A stretch of 64,000 bases of DNA from Galbibacter marinus (GCF_000300875.1 NZ_AMSG01000012.1:1-64000), one strand, 5' to 3'; shown: positions 8,726 through 16,895, counted from the first letter of the stretch. Notes: generated by a model not told the origin, from the sequence alone. A program made the numbers and translations.

Positions 8726-9787
8726 TTATTTAATGTGGTCAAGCTGATAAATTAAATACCAATAAAAAAACGCTTCTGGATTGGTCTTTTTTAACTTATT
8801 CAAACGAGTTTCAAAGGGCTGTTCTATTATCCAGTCTTCCACCTCCATAGGATTTGCAAAGTGTGCCACTTTAGTGGTGCCAGTTTGTAACATGGTTGCT
8901 ATGTACGCTGCTTTTGCCGCTGGCACCATCGCGCGCTCAATATGAAAGTTTTCTGAAAAAATAAAATTTTTGATGTTTTGAATTCCTCTTTGAAGTTCAT
9001 TGTAATTTCCTGTGCCGCTTTGCCCTCTTGTAGCCATGAGCAGTGCTGTTTGAAACACATCGTTTAGCACATCCTCCTTATTTAATTCCTTTAACTCTCT
9101 ATAGGCTAACTCTGTTTGTGCAAATCGTGTAAACACCTCGGAAACTATTGTCATGTCCGTTACCATATCGAACAAATTACCAACATCGAATAACTGCTTT
9201 ATAATCTCCACTTCTTTTTCTCTTCCATAAGGCACTCCTGTTGTGTTGGGTGCAAAAGCTGTTAACTTATCGCCCAATATCGCTTCGGGAACAGGCACTG
9301 TTACCGTTGCATTCTTCCCTTCTGATTTTATAAACGGCGATTTTATTTCAATGTCACTTGTGTGCTTTCCGTAGTGGCTTTCTTCATAAAGTACATCCAA
9401 CAAAATATATTCTTGTTCTGCTCTGGCATTTGTAATCGGTGTGTAATAGAATTTATAATGTTCTTTTTCTATATTGGATTTTGATTTCCTTTCGTCAATT
9501 TTATATTCTATGAAATCTGAATTTTTTATAACCGCATCCAACATTGTTTTCATGTCTTTGGGTTTTTTCGAAATTATAATATCAATATCTATCGAAAATC
9601 GTTTCGGTTCTTTCAGTAAGAGCATCAACGCAGTACCTCCTTTAAAAATAAATTCTAACCCACTATTTTGAAGATGCTCCAATAAAGACAATGCACGGAT
9701 TACCTTTTCAATGAGAATAGGGTCAGATTTATGTTGTTTAGCAACATCTGTTATCCATTTTTCTTTAAGTGAATCGTCGTGAGTCAT
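8726..9787 (-). CDS. abiEii: AbiEii/AbiGii-type nucleotidyltransferase toxin
   Basis: This 353-residue protein belongs to the DUF1814/AbiEii family, a DNA polymerase beta-like fold. The nucleotidyltransferase motifs are FKGGTALM (Lys49, Gly50-Gly51, Thr52) and RFSIDIDI (Asp67 and Asp69, the metal ligands). A later PEAILGDKLTAF lysine motif is also typical. Characterised relatives transfer nucleotides to tRNA or other targets and stop growth during phage infection. It follows the AbiEi-like gene with a 40-bp gap that contains one copy of the CAAAGATT..GGCA motif directly before its ATG. A complete active site suggests a working toxin. Confidence 0.88.
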   Translation of the reverse strand: MTHDDSLKEKWITDVAKQHKSDPILIEKVIRALSLLEHLQNSGLEFIFKGGTALMLLLKEPKRFSIDIDIIISKKPKDMKTMLDAVIKNSDFIEYKIDERKSKSNIEKEHYKFYYTPITNARAEQEYILLDVLYEESHYGKHTSDIEIKSPFIKSEGKNATVTVPVPEAILGDKLTAFAPNTTGVPYGREKEVEIIKQLFDVGNLFDMVTDMTIVSEVFTRFAQTELAYRELKELNKEDVLNDVFQTALLMATRGQSGTGNYNELQRGIQNIKNFIFSENFHIERAMVPAAKAAYIATMLQTGTTKVAHFANPMEVEDWIIEQPFETRLNKLKKTNPEAFFYWYLIYQLDHIK

Positions 9788-9791
9788 ATTT

Positions 9792-9808
9792 CAAAGATTT
9801 GGCAGTAA
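9792..9808. repeat. Single copy of the 17-nt motif CAAAGATTTGGCAGTAA before the toxin start
   Basis: This sequence is identical to the left arm of the palindrome at 11546 and close to the arms of the palindrome at 10592. On the minus strand it reads ..CTTTG AAAT ATG, so it touches the toxin start codon, as the 10592 copy lies just before the antitoxin ATG. Likely an AbiEi binding half-site. Confidence 0.5.
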
Positions 9809-9827
9809 AAAGGCATTAATCCCATAT

Positions 9828-10574
9828 CTATACTTCGTTATTTATAAAATCATTTATTTCGTCACGCTTATTTCTTCTACTTGCATAACGTAACATTTTA
9901 GTGTTATTCACATTGTATTTTTCAAATACTGCTTGGTATATCCTTTTTAATTCTGCTCCCTGTTGTGCTGCGAAAATTATTGGGTCACAATAAATATCTA
10001 CCAGTAATTTCTCTATGGTTTGGGTGACTACTTTATTTACTTTTTGAGTAGGAGCTTCTGTTGTTAATCGTGTAATGATAATTGGTTCAGAAGCATTCAT
10101 AACGTAATTATTAATTATGTCTTCTGACGGGTCTAAAAATACTTCTTTTCCTTGTTCTTTTAATGCGTAAAAAACTGATTCCATTACATCCTTTTCTACT
10201 TCCACTATGGTATAAAATCGAAATGGTTGATGTAACATAAACTCATTTAACCATTTTGTTGACCATATACAGATATCAATAAATGGAAATTGATTGTTAA
10301 TTTTACCTGATAGGTATTTCAATGATTTATTAATTTCAGGAATATATTCTTTCCCTTCATTTTCTGATAAAGAGTATAATCCTCTGCTTACCCTGTGAAG
10401 TATGCCCTTGTTTACCAAATCGTAAATTCGCCAATCTACGGTAGCACGTTTAACGTCTTTGTCAAATTGTTGATAGTAGGCAATTAAATCGCTTACTTTG
10501 AAATTTTCTTTAATTGAAAATTCCTTAATAAAATCTTCTATATGTAGCGTTTCAGAAGTGATAGTTACTAAATT
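9828..10574 (-). CDS. AbiEi-like antitoxin (DUF6577-like), start codon disrupted
   Basis: The frame is open from 10574. Its first third reads as a winged-helix domain (IEDFIKEFSIKENFKVSDLI ... VDWRIYDLVNKGILHRVSRG), and an AbiEi C-terminal-like domain follows (FRFYTIVEVEKDVMESVFYAL). Such antitoxins repress their own operon and neutralise AbiEii. No ATG, GTG or TTG lies at the expected beginning. The first usable codon, a TTG at 10418, falls inside the winged helix. An ATG does sit at 10585 in the right place after the operator-like palindrome, but it is out of frame and stops after five codons (ATG ATT TTT AAA ATT TAG). A one-base change in the T5/A4 run would separate it from the body. The gene is either frameshifted, wrongly sequenced, or starts at a non-standard codon. 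Confidence 0.7.
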   Translation of the reverse strand, partial: NLVTITSETLHIEDFIKEFSIKENFKVSDLIAYYQQFDKDVKRATVDWRIYDLVNKGILHRVSRGLYSLSENEGKEYIPEINKSLKYLSGKINNQFPFIDICIWSTKWLNEFMLHQPFRFYTIVEVEKDVMESVFYALKEQGKEVFLDPSEDIINNYVMNASEPIIITRLTTEAPTQKVNKVVTQTIEKLLVDIYCDPIIFAAQQGAELKRIYQAVFEKYNVNNTKMLRYASRRNKRDEINDFINNEV

Positions 10575-10591
10575 TTAAAAATCATACTTTT

Positions 10592-10631
10592 CAAAGATTC
10601 GGCAATATAATCAATTATTGCCGAATCTTTG
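10592..10631. promoter_or_regulatory. Perfect 16-bp inverted repeat upstream of the AbiEi-like gene, likely operator
   Basis: The arms CAAAGATTCGGCAATA (10592-10607) and its exact complement (10616-10631) flank an 8-base loop. The palindrome ends 7 bp before the ATG at 10585. Its right arm supplies AATCTTTG, one base off the -7 consensus TAnnTTTG. Binding here would block the promoter. AbiEi proteins are known to autoregulate through inverted repeats. It could also fold as an RNA hairpin, but no U-tract follows on the minus strand. Confidence 0.55.
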
Positions 10632-10754
10632 TATTGATTAACTCAAAATATTGTAGTGTTTTATAAATCTTTCATAATTATACCCTTTAAAGGTTTAAGG
10701 TAATATAAAATATCCGTTTTATATCTTATTAGGTATAGCCATTATAATATCCTT

Positions 10755-10973
10755 CTATGTAGATTTATCCTTTATATTTCGGTAGATTTCAAGGAATTTA
10801 TCCTTACCTATTAAAGCACCAATTGTAATGGATAGTGGTATTGACATTGGTTCGATAATTTTCTCAAAAAAGCCTCCTATAGATTCAACTTTTTCATTTG
10901 GCATTATCCAAAACAAAACCACCAGTACCAGCAAAAACATCAAAAGGTTCGTAAAATTCGTCGTTCGTTTCAT
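10755..10973 (-). CDS. Small membrane protein of unknown function
   Basis: The likely start is the ATG at 10973 (72 residues). A longer frame opens at 11033, but its first 20 residues are basic and without hydrophobic pattern. One strong transmembrane helix is present (LLMFLLVLVVLFWIMP), followed by a second weakly hydrophobic stretch (SIPLSITIGALIG). It has no recognised domain. It lies between the mobilization gene and the toxin-antitoxin pair on the same strand. Confidence 0.45.
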   Translation of the reverse strand: MKRTTNFTNLLMFLLVLVVLFWIMPNEKVESIGGFFEKIIEPMSIPLSITIGALIGKDKFLEIYRNIKDKST

Positions 10974-11033
10974 GATTGTATTTTTAAATTGTTTTCTATT
11001 TTTTTCACTGCAAAGGATTCCAACTCTTCGCAA

Positions 11034-11728
11034 GAACGCATTTTTTGACCGTATCGTTTAAGACATGATTTTTCAATCTATGCCTTTTCATTCAATCTTA
11101 AAAGGACACCAATTTTTCCTTTATTATCAAGCAATGTATTCACTGCGTTTTTCTTAAAATAGGACAGTAAAATAGTGTTACTTAAAACAAAGTAAAAGCA
11201 ATTATTTTTAAAAAGGTCCTTTAGGTGGTAATCGAAGATTTTGTAAATGTATAACGAATCAACACACCATGAAAAACGGTCACAAAAGAACATTACGAAG
11301 ATATCTTTAATTAAAAATTTTATGACAAGATTATATTTCCGCGGACAGGTACGAACCATCAAGTTTTCTCCGAGCGTTGACAAATCTGTTTCCAAAGGTG
11401 GCGTTTTAAAAAGGCGAAGATTTAAAGTTGCTGGTTTTGAACGTTGGGCAATCTTTGGCTTTTTAAAATGATAGCCTAAATGGCGATTGAATGTCACGTA
11501 CTGACATGATATTCTTTGAAGCTCGAACTTAATAATAAACAATTTCAAAGATTTGGCAGTAAATGACAATTACTGCCAAATCTTTGCTACATATAGAACT
11601 ATTACGAATTCTAATTCGTAACCACATTTCGTATCAACATAAATAAGCGAGCGCAGCGCTGCAAGCCCCAACATCTGCCAAACAAACCTATAAAATGTTT
11701 TTGGGGTGTTATCATTAATTTTACCATT
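11034..11728. other. Island stretch without a confident gene
   Basis: Reading frames exist on both strands (minus 11078-11569, plus 11247-11471), but neither has a convincing start, domain or hydrophobic pattern. The plus-strand frame ends in a basic segment (GGVLKRRRFKVAGFERW). The block 11320-11470 may be a conserved untranslated or decayed piece of the element. The stretch holds the palindrome at 11546-11586 and a GC-rich AGCGCAGCGCT palindrome at 11650-11660 in otherwise AT-rich DNA. Confidence 0.4.
11546..11586. repeat. Second palindrome of the CAAAGATT..GGCA family
   Basis: Two perfect 17-bp arms (CAAAGATTTGGCAGTAA and its complement, 11570-11586) flank a 7-base loop. The left arm is identical to the single copy at 9792. 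It lies about 140 bp past the mobilization gene stop and before no intact minus-strand gene. It could be the operator of a lost gene or a terminator-like hairpin. Confidence 0.5.
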
Positions 11729-12064
11729 CTATCCTTTATCTATAAATTTTCTTTCTATAAATCTCGGCTTTGTAGGCTTTGGTTCAACAAACAATGATTC
11801 CAACATTTTTCTTGTTGGTATCAAATCACGTTTTTCAATCTCTCGCAGAATTGACACAATCGCATCCAATCTCTTATTGATTAAAATAGTCAAACTATGT
11901 ACTCTATTTTCAAAAGGAACGAATGGATCGATTTGGTTCTTCTCGAAAAAGTCCAACATTGCTTCCATCGTTTCGGTATAATTTTCGTTGTGATTCGAGG
12001 CAAAATTCTTAAACCTTTCAACGGTTTCATCATGAAAATTAATTCTTGAAAAATTCTTGCTCAT
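11729..12064 (-). CDS. BfmA/BtgA-family mobilization protein
   Basis: This 111-residue protein starts SKNFSRINFHDETVERFKNF, the hallmark of the BfmA/BtgA family from Bacteroides mobilizable elements. It has a ribbon-helix-helix-like N-terminus (about 4-50) that would bind the origin of transfer, and then a helical tail. Known members act as accessory proteins of the relaxosome. No relaxase gene is seen in the window, so the element would depend on a relaxase outside it, or is decayed. GC-rich hairpins sharing GCGCAGCG lie on both sides of the gene. Confidence 0.75.
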   Translation of the reverse strand: MSKNFSRINFHDETVERFKNFASNHNENYTETMEAMLDFFEKNQIDPFVPFENRVHSLTILINKRLDAIVSILREIEKRDLIPTRKMLESLFVEPKPTKPRFIERKFIDKG

Positions 12065-12221
12065 GGTACTGAATTTTAAAAATTAGGATAATGGGTTCTA
12101 CTATTTATAAGGGTTCACGATGCTTTTATTAAATTTTATTGCAAAATAAATTTTAGTTATCTCATTAAAATTTTATATAATATATTGAATATCAAATATT
12201 TATACAGAAAAGAGAATCATT

Positions 12222-12243
12222 ATAACATCGCGCAGCGTGTTAT
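12222..12243. other. GC-core hairpin, candidate transfer-origin or protein-binding site
   Basis: ATAACA and TGTTAT enclose CGC-GCA-GCG with one bulged T, giving a 9-bp stem. The octamer GCGCAGCG also occurs in the palindrome at 11650-11660 on the other side of the mobilization gene. The surrounding 12065-12370 stretch is otherwise very AT-rich and shows no gene. Confidence 0.35.
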
Positions 12244-12370
12244 CCTCTTGCTATTCCCAACTTTTTAAAAATATCCAGTTTATTACATTCAATTCAATCA
12301 AAGAACTGACTTTAAAATAGTCACTAATAAATCGGGAATACTCTAAATAGTTGCCACAATTATATTCGGA

Positions 12371-13726
12371 TTATTCGTTAAGTATTTCATTCAATTTCTG
12401 GATAAGCTGTTCATTTGTTAAATGAGAATACCTGTTCTTTTCGGCTTCTACAATTCTTTCGCGAAGAAAATTTAGCTCATTTTCCTCTTCAAATTTTCTT
12501 GCTTTTTTGTTGAGTCTTTTCTGTACAGCATCCATATCTGACTTTATCTTATGATCCATAACACGAGCATAAATTTGAGTTGTTGTGATTTTTGAATGCC
12601 CTAAAATTTTCGAAACAGTCTCAATAGGCATTCCATTACTCAATGCGATGGTTGTGGCAAAAGTGTGACGCGCCATATGAAAGGTTAGGTTCTTTTCTAT
12701 TCCTACTTCTGTGGCAATTTCTTTAAGGTAAAGATTTGCTTTCTCATTGGTTATTGAAGGTAGGAGCGTTCCAGAAATTTGAGTGACTGGGTGTATTTCA
12801 TATTTACTCAAAATATATTCTGCTGGAAATAATAATGGAATTTTAATTTTAGTATTTGTCTTTTGCCTTATGGTGGTTATCCATTTATTGCCTTCATCAT
12901 CGCCAATCCAAACGTTTTTCTTTGTCAAGTTTTTAATATCGACAAATGCAATTCCCGTGTAACAACTAAAAACAAACAAATCACGAACACGATCCAAACG
13001 GTCTATAGCAAAATGATGGTTTGCCAGTTTTGAAAGTTCGCTGTCAGACAAAAACTCTCTATCTACTTTATCGAATGAAGATTTCCATCTACGGAAAGGG
13101 TCATCTTTTATCCATTCAAGGTTGTAAGCAAGCGTTACTATTTTCCGTAAACGTTGGATATGCTTTGTGACGGTATTGTGACTCATTGCCTTTGGATGAC
13201 CTTTTGGATAGTACGCATTGAGGAAATTCTCAAAATCACATAAGAATTTATAATTCAAGTCTGAAAGGAACATATCATCAATTCGTTTTTTCTTTAAAAA
13301 TCGATTGACATAAACTATGGTAACACCAAAATTTCTAATCGACCCAATTGCATGGGTATTCTCAATTTTTTTTGAATGATAAGTGATGAGTTCCTGAAGC
13401 GTATGACTATTTAAGCTTTCATTTAAAAAGAGATTTTTAATTGCTTTGCTCGTTACTTCTTCGCCATTGTCTCGAAGCTCTTGATAACATCTAAAAAGTT
13501 TGGACTTAGATAAATCCAAATAACGATTGAATTCTTTGGCCTTTTGTGAGCTACCACGAAATTTTTTGTTTTTCGTATCCCACAAATCAATTTCTAACTT
13601 TCTTTTGAGACTAATGCTCAATCGTTTTTGATCTACTATAACTCTGGCATAGATGAAACCTTCTCCTTTCGTTGCTTTCTTTTTGTCCATCCAAAACTGA
13701 ATGGAAAATGTTTTTGATGTACGCAT
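12371..13726 (-). CDS. Tyrosine site-specific integrase of the island (Bacteroidota type)
   Basis: The protein has 451 residues. It has an arm-binding N-terminal domain of the Arm-DNA-bind type (about 5-95: FSIQFWMDKKKATKGEGFIYARV), a SAM-like core-binding domain (about 110-215) and a catalytic domain (about 225-410). Box II is complete: HMARHTFAT, LGHSKITTTQIYARV with the nucleophilic Tyr. The first catalytic Arg (box I) is replaced: CYTGIAFVDI stands where TGLRxSEL is usual. The same loss is known in IntDOT of CTnDOT. The gene starts about 220 bp from the 3' end of tRNA-Arg and points away from it, as expected for an element inserted there. Confidence 0.9.
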   Translation of the reverse strand: MRTSKTFSIQFWMDKKKATKGEGFIYARVIVDQKRLSISLKRKLEIDLWDTKNKKFRGSSQKAKEFNRYLDLSKSKLFRCYQELRDNGEEVTSKAIKNLFLNESLNSHTLQELITYHSKKIENTHAIGSIRNFGVTIVYVNRFLKKKRIDDMFLSDLNYKFLCDFENFLNAYYPKGHPKAMSHNTVTKHIQRLRKIVTLAYNLEWIKDDPFRRWKSSFDKVDREFLSDSELSKLANHHFAIDRLDRVRDLFVFSCYTGIAFVDIKNLTKKNVWIGDDEGNKWITTIRQKTNTKIKIPLLFPAEYILSKYEIHPVTQISGTLLPSITNEKANLYLKEIATEVGIEKNLTFHMARHTFATTIALSNGMPIETVSKILGHSKITTTQIYARVMDHKIKSDMDAVQKRLNKKARKFEEENELNFLRERIVEAEKNRYSHLTNEQLIQKLNEILNE

Positions 13727-13801
13727 AACTTTGGTTTTAAATTAAACTTGATTTGTTACGAAAGTCAAAACAAGACATAATCAACCTAAAGTTGAATTCC
13801 T

Positions 13802-13827
13802 TAAAAGGTAGCTAAAGCTACCTTTTA
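13802..13827. repeat. Inverted repeat between integrase and tRNA-Arg, possible integrase binding site
   Basis: Two 12-bp arms (TAAAAGGTAGCT and its complement) flank two bases. A further TAGCTACC occurs at 13846-13853. These lie in the attachment region between the integrase start and the tRNA, where integrase or excisionase sites are expected. A terminator role is also possible. Confidence 0.4.
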
Positions 13828-13890
13828 GTACTTTGAGTTACCTGATAGCTACCATATAACATCAAATAAAATGAATCCCTTAAAATCACG

Positions 13891-13922
13891 AAACCACGCA
13901 AATCCTATGATTTGCGTGGTTT
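13891..13922. terminator. Strong hairpin 26 bp past the tRNA-Arg gene
   Basis: Perfect 14-bp arms (AAACCACGCAAATC and its complement) flank a CTAT loop. It lies just downstream of the tRNA 3' end and probably ends the tRNA transcript. The T-rich tract is better on the plus strand, so it may work in both directions. Confidence 0.6.
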
Positions 13923-13947
13923 TGATACTTTTTGATAAAGCTTTTAG

Positions 13948-14021
13948 TGACCTCGGCAGGATTCAAACCTGCAACCTTCTGAGCCGTAATCAGATGCGCT
14001 ATTCAGTTGCGCCACGAGGCC
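13948..14021 (-). tRNA. tRNA-Arg (anticodon ACG)
   Basis: The 74-nt cloverleaf has acceptor pairs GGCCTCG/CGAGGTC, a TTCGAATC-type T loop (written TTTGAATCC) and anticodon loop TTACGGC. CCA is not encoded. It is the probable insertion target of the island on its 3' side. Confidence 0.92.
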
Positions 14022-14355
14022 TTTATGTTCGCAATTAAGACATTACCTAAATGCGGGTGCAAATATAATATTTTTTATGATATATGTACCAATCTTTAAT
14101 TAAAAAAAATGGAATTATAGTATGTACCACCTATCACCATTGTCAAACTTTCTGTATATCAGCACATTCAAAGCTAAGGCATCACGATTAAGAAGTCTGT
14201 TAGTGATGAGCTGAATTTACTACATTAAACTAGAAACCCATTATGCTTTTGGTGAAACATCTCAAGACTAAGCGATCCTGAAAATCATAGATCCCCTTTG
14301 GTATATTTTTATGACATACTGCGTATATTTGGGATACATCTAATATTACTGTCTT
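14022..14355. promoter_or_regulatory. Intergenic region with the sulfur-cluster promoter
   Basis: No gene is visible in these 334 bases. A TATATTTG box at 14324-14331 fits the Bacteroidota -7 consensus TAnnTTTG, and TTTG at 14297-14300 may be the -33 box with a 23-base spacer. Transcription would start about 18-20 bases before the ATG at 14356. Confidence 0.5.
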
Positions 14356-14913
14356 ATGGAACTAATACTTCAACCATGGCCATGGTACGTTTCTGGTCCA
14401 CTATTAGCCCTTGTTATGTACCTACTTGTTTATTTTGGTAAAACTTTTGGGGTTTCCTCCAATTTGCGAACACTATGTTCTATTGCAGGAGCAGGAAAAT
14501 ACACGGACTTCTTTGGTTTTGACTGGAAGTCACAACTTTGGAATTTAATGGTAGTAAGCGGCGCTATTTTAGGAGGTTATATCGCCTATTTCTACCTAAG
14601 TGATCATTCCCTGATTCAATTAAGCAACAACACGGTTGTTGCCCTTCAAGAATTTGGTTTTGACAACATCGGGGAAACCCTAGTTCCCATGGAGATATTC
14701 TCCATGGAGGCAGTATTTAGCCTTAAGGGACTTCTAATACTGATCCCTGGAGGTTTTTTAGTTGGTTTTGGAACCCGCTATGCTGGAGGTTGTACTTCGG
14801 GACACGCCATTACAGGTTTGAGCAACCTCCAACTCCCTTCACTCTTGGCTGTAGTTGGCTTTTTTATCGGAGGACTCATTATGACACATTTAATCTTACC
14901 TTTTTTATTCTAA
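14356..14913 (+). CDS. YeeE/YedE-type membrane protein (sulfur compound transport), first half
   Basis: This 185-residue integral membrane protein has four to five hydrophobic segments, starting with WYVSGPLLALVMYLLVYFG. It carries the family motif GFGTRYAGGCTSGHAITG, whose Cys takes part in thiosulfate passage in YeeE proteins. The next gene is the matching second half, so the pair probably forms one transporter (PmpAB style) for thiosulfate or another reduced sulfur species. The following MBL/rhodanese gene fits with handling persulfide sulfur. Confidence 0.85.
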   Translation: MELILQPWPWYVSGPLLALVMYLLVYFGKTFGVSSNLRTLCSIAGAGKYTDFFGFDWKSQLWNLMVVSGAILGGYIAYFYLSDHSLIQLSNNTVVALQEFGFDNIGETLVPMEIFSMEAVFSLKGLLILIPGGFLVGFGTRYAGGCTSGHAITGLSNLQLPSLLAVVGFFIGGLIMTHLILPFLF

Positions 14914-14923
14914 AACAACAACC

Positions 14924-15337
14924 ATGAAATATATCAAATACATACTAACAGGAATGCTACTAGGAATTGTCTTAGTAAAATCAGAGGCCATATCCTGGTA
15001 TCGTATCTTCGAAATGTTCCGTTTTGAATCATTTCACATGTATGGAATTATTGGTAGCGCTGTTCTAACAGGTATTCTTTTAATCCAGTTATCGAAAAAG
15101 TATGGTGTAAAGACTTACAATGGCGCTCCAATAACTATAAAGCCGAAAGAAAGGTCCAAGTATCGCTATCTTATTGGAGGTAGTATTTTTGGGTTAGGCT
15201 GGGCCTTAACAGGCGCTTGTCCAGGTCCAATTTTCACTCTTATCGGTACCGGACTATTCTCCATGATTATTGTACTAATATCAGCTGTGGTTGGCACGTT
15301 TGTCTATGGGCTTTTAAAAAACAAGCTCCCTCATTAA
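14924..15337 (+). CDS. YeeE/YedE-type membrane protein (DUF6691), second half
   Basis: This 137-residue membrane protein has about four helices and the motif GWALTGACPGPIFTLIG, which carries the conserved Cys of this half. It begins 10 bp after the first half and is surely co-transcribed with it. The two-gene split is common in Bacteroidota and Proteobacteria. Confidence 0.85.
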   Translation: MKYIKYILTGMLLGIVLVKSEAISWYRIFEMFRFESFHMYGIIGSAVLTGILLIQLSKKYGVKTYNGAPITIKPKERSKYRYLIGGSIFGLGWALTGACPGPIFTLIGTGLFSMIIVLISAVVGTFVYGLLKNKLPH

Positions 15338-15408
15338 TAAGAGTCTTTATAATAGATCAATATACTATATTGTTAACTTTTAGAACATCGAAAAGTCACA
15401 TGTTTTTG

Positions 15409-15416
15409 TACCTTTG
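15409..15416 (+). promoter_or_regulatory. Possible -7 box for the MBL-rhodanese gene
   Basis: TACCTTTG fits TAnnTTTG and lies 50 bp before the ATG at 15467. No good -33 TTTG is found at the usual distance, so it is weak support. Confidence 0.3.
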
Positions 15417-15466
15417 AGCTGCGTCCTTAAAAAACGTATTAAGGAGCAATGCAAAAAGTGTAAAAA

Positions 15467-16864
15467 ATGAAAGTTGAACAAATTTATACGGGCTGTCTAG
15501 CTCAAGGCGCCTATTACATAGAATCAAAAGGAGAAGTTGCCATAATTGATCCGCTGAGAGAAACAGAACCCTATATCACAAGGGCAAAAAAAACAGGAGC
15601 CAAAATTAAATATATTTTTGAAACCCACTTCCATGCTGACTTTGTCTCTGGACATATTGATCTAGCTAAAAAGACAGGAGCAACTATAGTCTACGGACCC
15701 AATGCAGCCACTAGTTACGACATATACCAAGCTAAAGACCAAGAAGAATTTACTCTAGGAGATGTAACAATCAAAGTAATACACACCCCTGGTCATACTT
15801 TAGAATCATGTTGTTATCTTCTAAAAGATGAACATGATAAAAACTATGCCCTTTTTACTGGGGACACCCTCTTTATAGGGGATGTTGGCCGGCCTGACCT
15901 TGCTATTAAACAAGATTTAACCAAGGAAGATTTAGCTGGGATGCTCTATGATTCGCTGCGAGATAAAATCATGCCTTTGGAAGATGATTTACTCATATAT
16001 CCAGCTCATGGCGCAGGGTCTGCTTGTGGTAAGAACATGAGCAAGGATACGGTAGATACTTTGGGAAATCAGAAGAAGACCAATTATGCCCTTGATAAGA
16101 ATACAACAAAGCAGGGCTTCATCGAGAAACTTTTAGAAGGAATCCTACCCCCACCTCAATATTTCTCAAAAAACGCCTTACTCAATAAACAAGGTTATGC
16201 TTCTTTTGACCAGGTATTAGAAAAGGGAAGTATACCGTTAGATCCAGCGTCTTTTGAAGCCCTGGCAAACCAACACTCGGCTGTAGTTCTAGATGTTCGA
16301 TCTCCAGAAGAATATTTAAATCAACACGTTCCAAACTCCATTTTTATAGGTTTAAACGGATCTTTTGCTCCTTGGGTAGGCGCTTTGATTACAGATCTTA
16401 AACAACCCCTTTTGTTGGTGGTACCCCAGGGTAAAGCAGAAGAAACTGTTACCCGCTTATCAAGAGTTGGATATGACAACACCCTTGGTTATTTAGAAGG
16501 AGGATTAGAGGCATGGAAAATGGCTGGAAAAGAAACCCAGTCAATTGAATCTATCGATGCAGATACCTTTAAAGACAAATTCAAAACACAGGGCGATCAA
16601 ATAAGTATTCTAGATGTGAGAAAGCCAGATGAATTCAGCGCTCAACATTTACTTTCTGCGACGAATTTCCCATTGGACTTTATAAATGAGAATATGAGTG
16701 ATTTAGATAAACAAGCGCCCTATTATATTCACTGTGCTGGTGGGTATCGCTCCGCCATTGCAGCTTCCATACTAAGAGCTAGAGGCTTCTCCAAGCTAAC
16801 TGATATAAAAGGCGGATTTGGCGCTCTAAAACAAACTGAACTTCCAATTTCTAATGAACCTTGA
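15467..16864 (+). CDS. Metallo-beta-lactamase fold hydrolase with two rhodanese domains (persulfide dioxygenase-like)
   Basis: This protein has 465 residues. Residues 1-210 form an ETHE1/BlhA-like metallo-beta-lactamase domain with THFHAD (His54, His56, Asp58), HTPGHT and FTGDTLFIGDVGRPDL. Two rhodanese domains follow. The first (about 265-355, VVLDVRSPEEY) lacks the active-site Cys, so it is structural. The second (about 370-460) has IHCAGGYRS with Cys423. Proteins with this architecture oxidise persulfides with O2 and pass sulfur between thiols. Standing behind the YeeE pair, it likely processes imported or endogenous sulfide and thiosulfate sulfur in the cytoplasm. Confidence 0.88.
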   Translation: MKVEQIYTGCLAQGAYYIESKGEVAIIDPLRETEPYITRAKKTGAKIKYIFETHFHADFVSGHIDLAKKTGATIVYGPNAATSYDIYQAKDQEEFTLGDVTIKVIHTPGHTLESCCYLLKDEHDKNYALFTGDTLFIGDVGRPDLAIKQDLTKEDLAGMLYDSLRDKIMPLEDDLLIYPAHGAGSACGKNMSKDTVDTLGNQKKTNYALDKNTTKQGFIEKLLEGILPPPQYFSKNALLNKQGYASFDQVLEKGSIPLDPASFEALANQHSAVVLDVRSPEEYLNQHVPNSIFIGLNGSFAPWVGALITDLKQPLLLVVPQGKAEETVTRLSRVGYDNTLGYLEGGLEAWKMAGKETQSIESIDADTFKDKFKTQGDQISILDVRKPDEFSAQHLLSATNFPLDFINENMSDLDKQAPYYIHCAGGYRSAIAASILRARGFSKLTDIKGGFGALKQTELPISNEP

Positions 16865-16895
16865 GCTGATTAAAATACTGTATAAAAAAATGCCG

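Noticed and set aside
11078-11569. 163-residue minus-strand frame next to the palindrome
   Set aside because: It begins at a TTG inside the palindrome loop, has no recognisable domain and overlaps an equally open plus-strand frame. Described only as an unexplained block.
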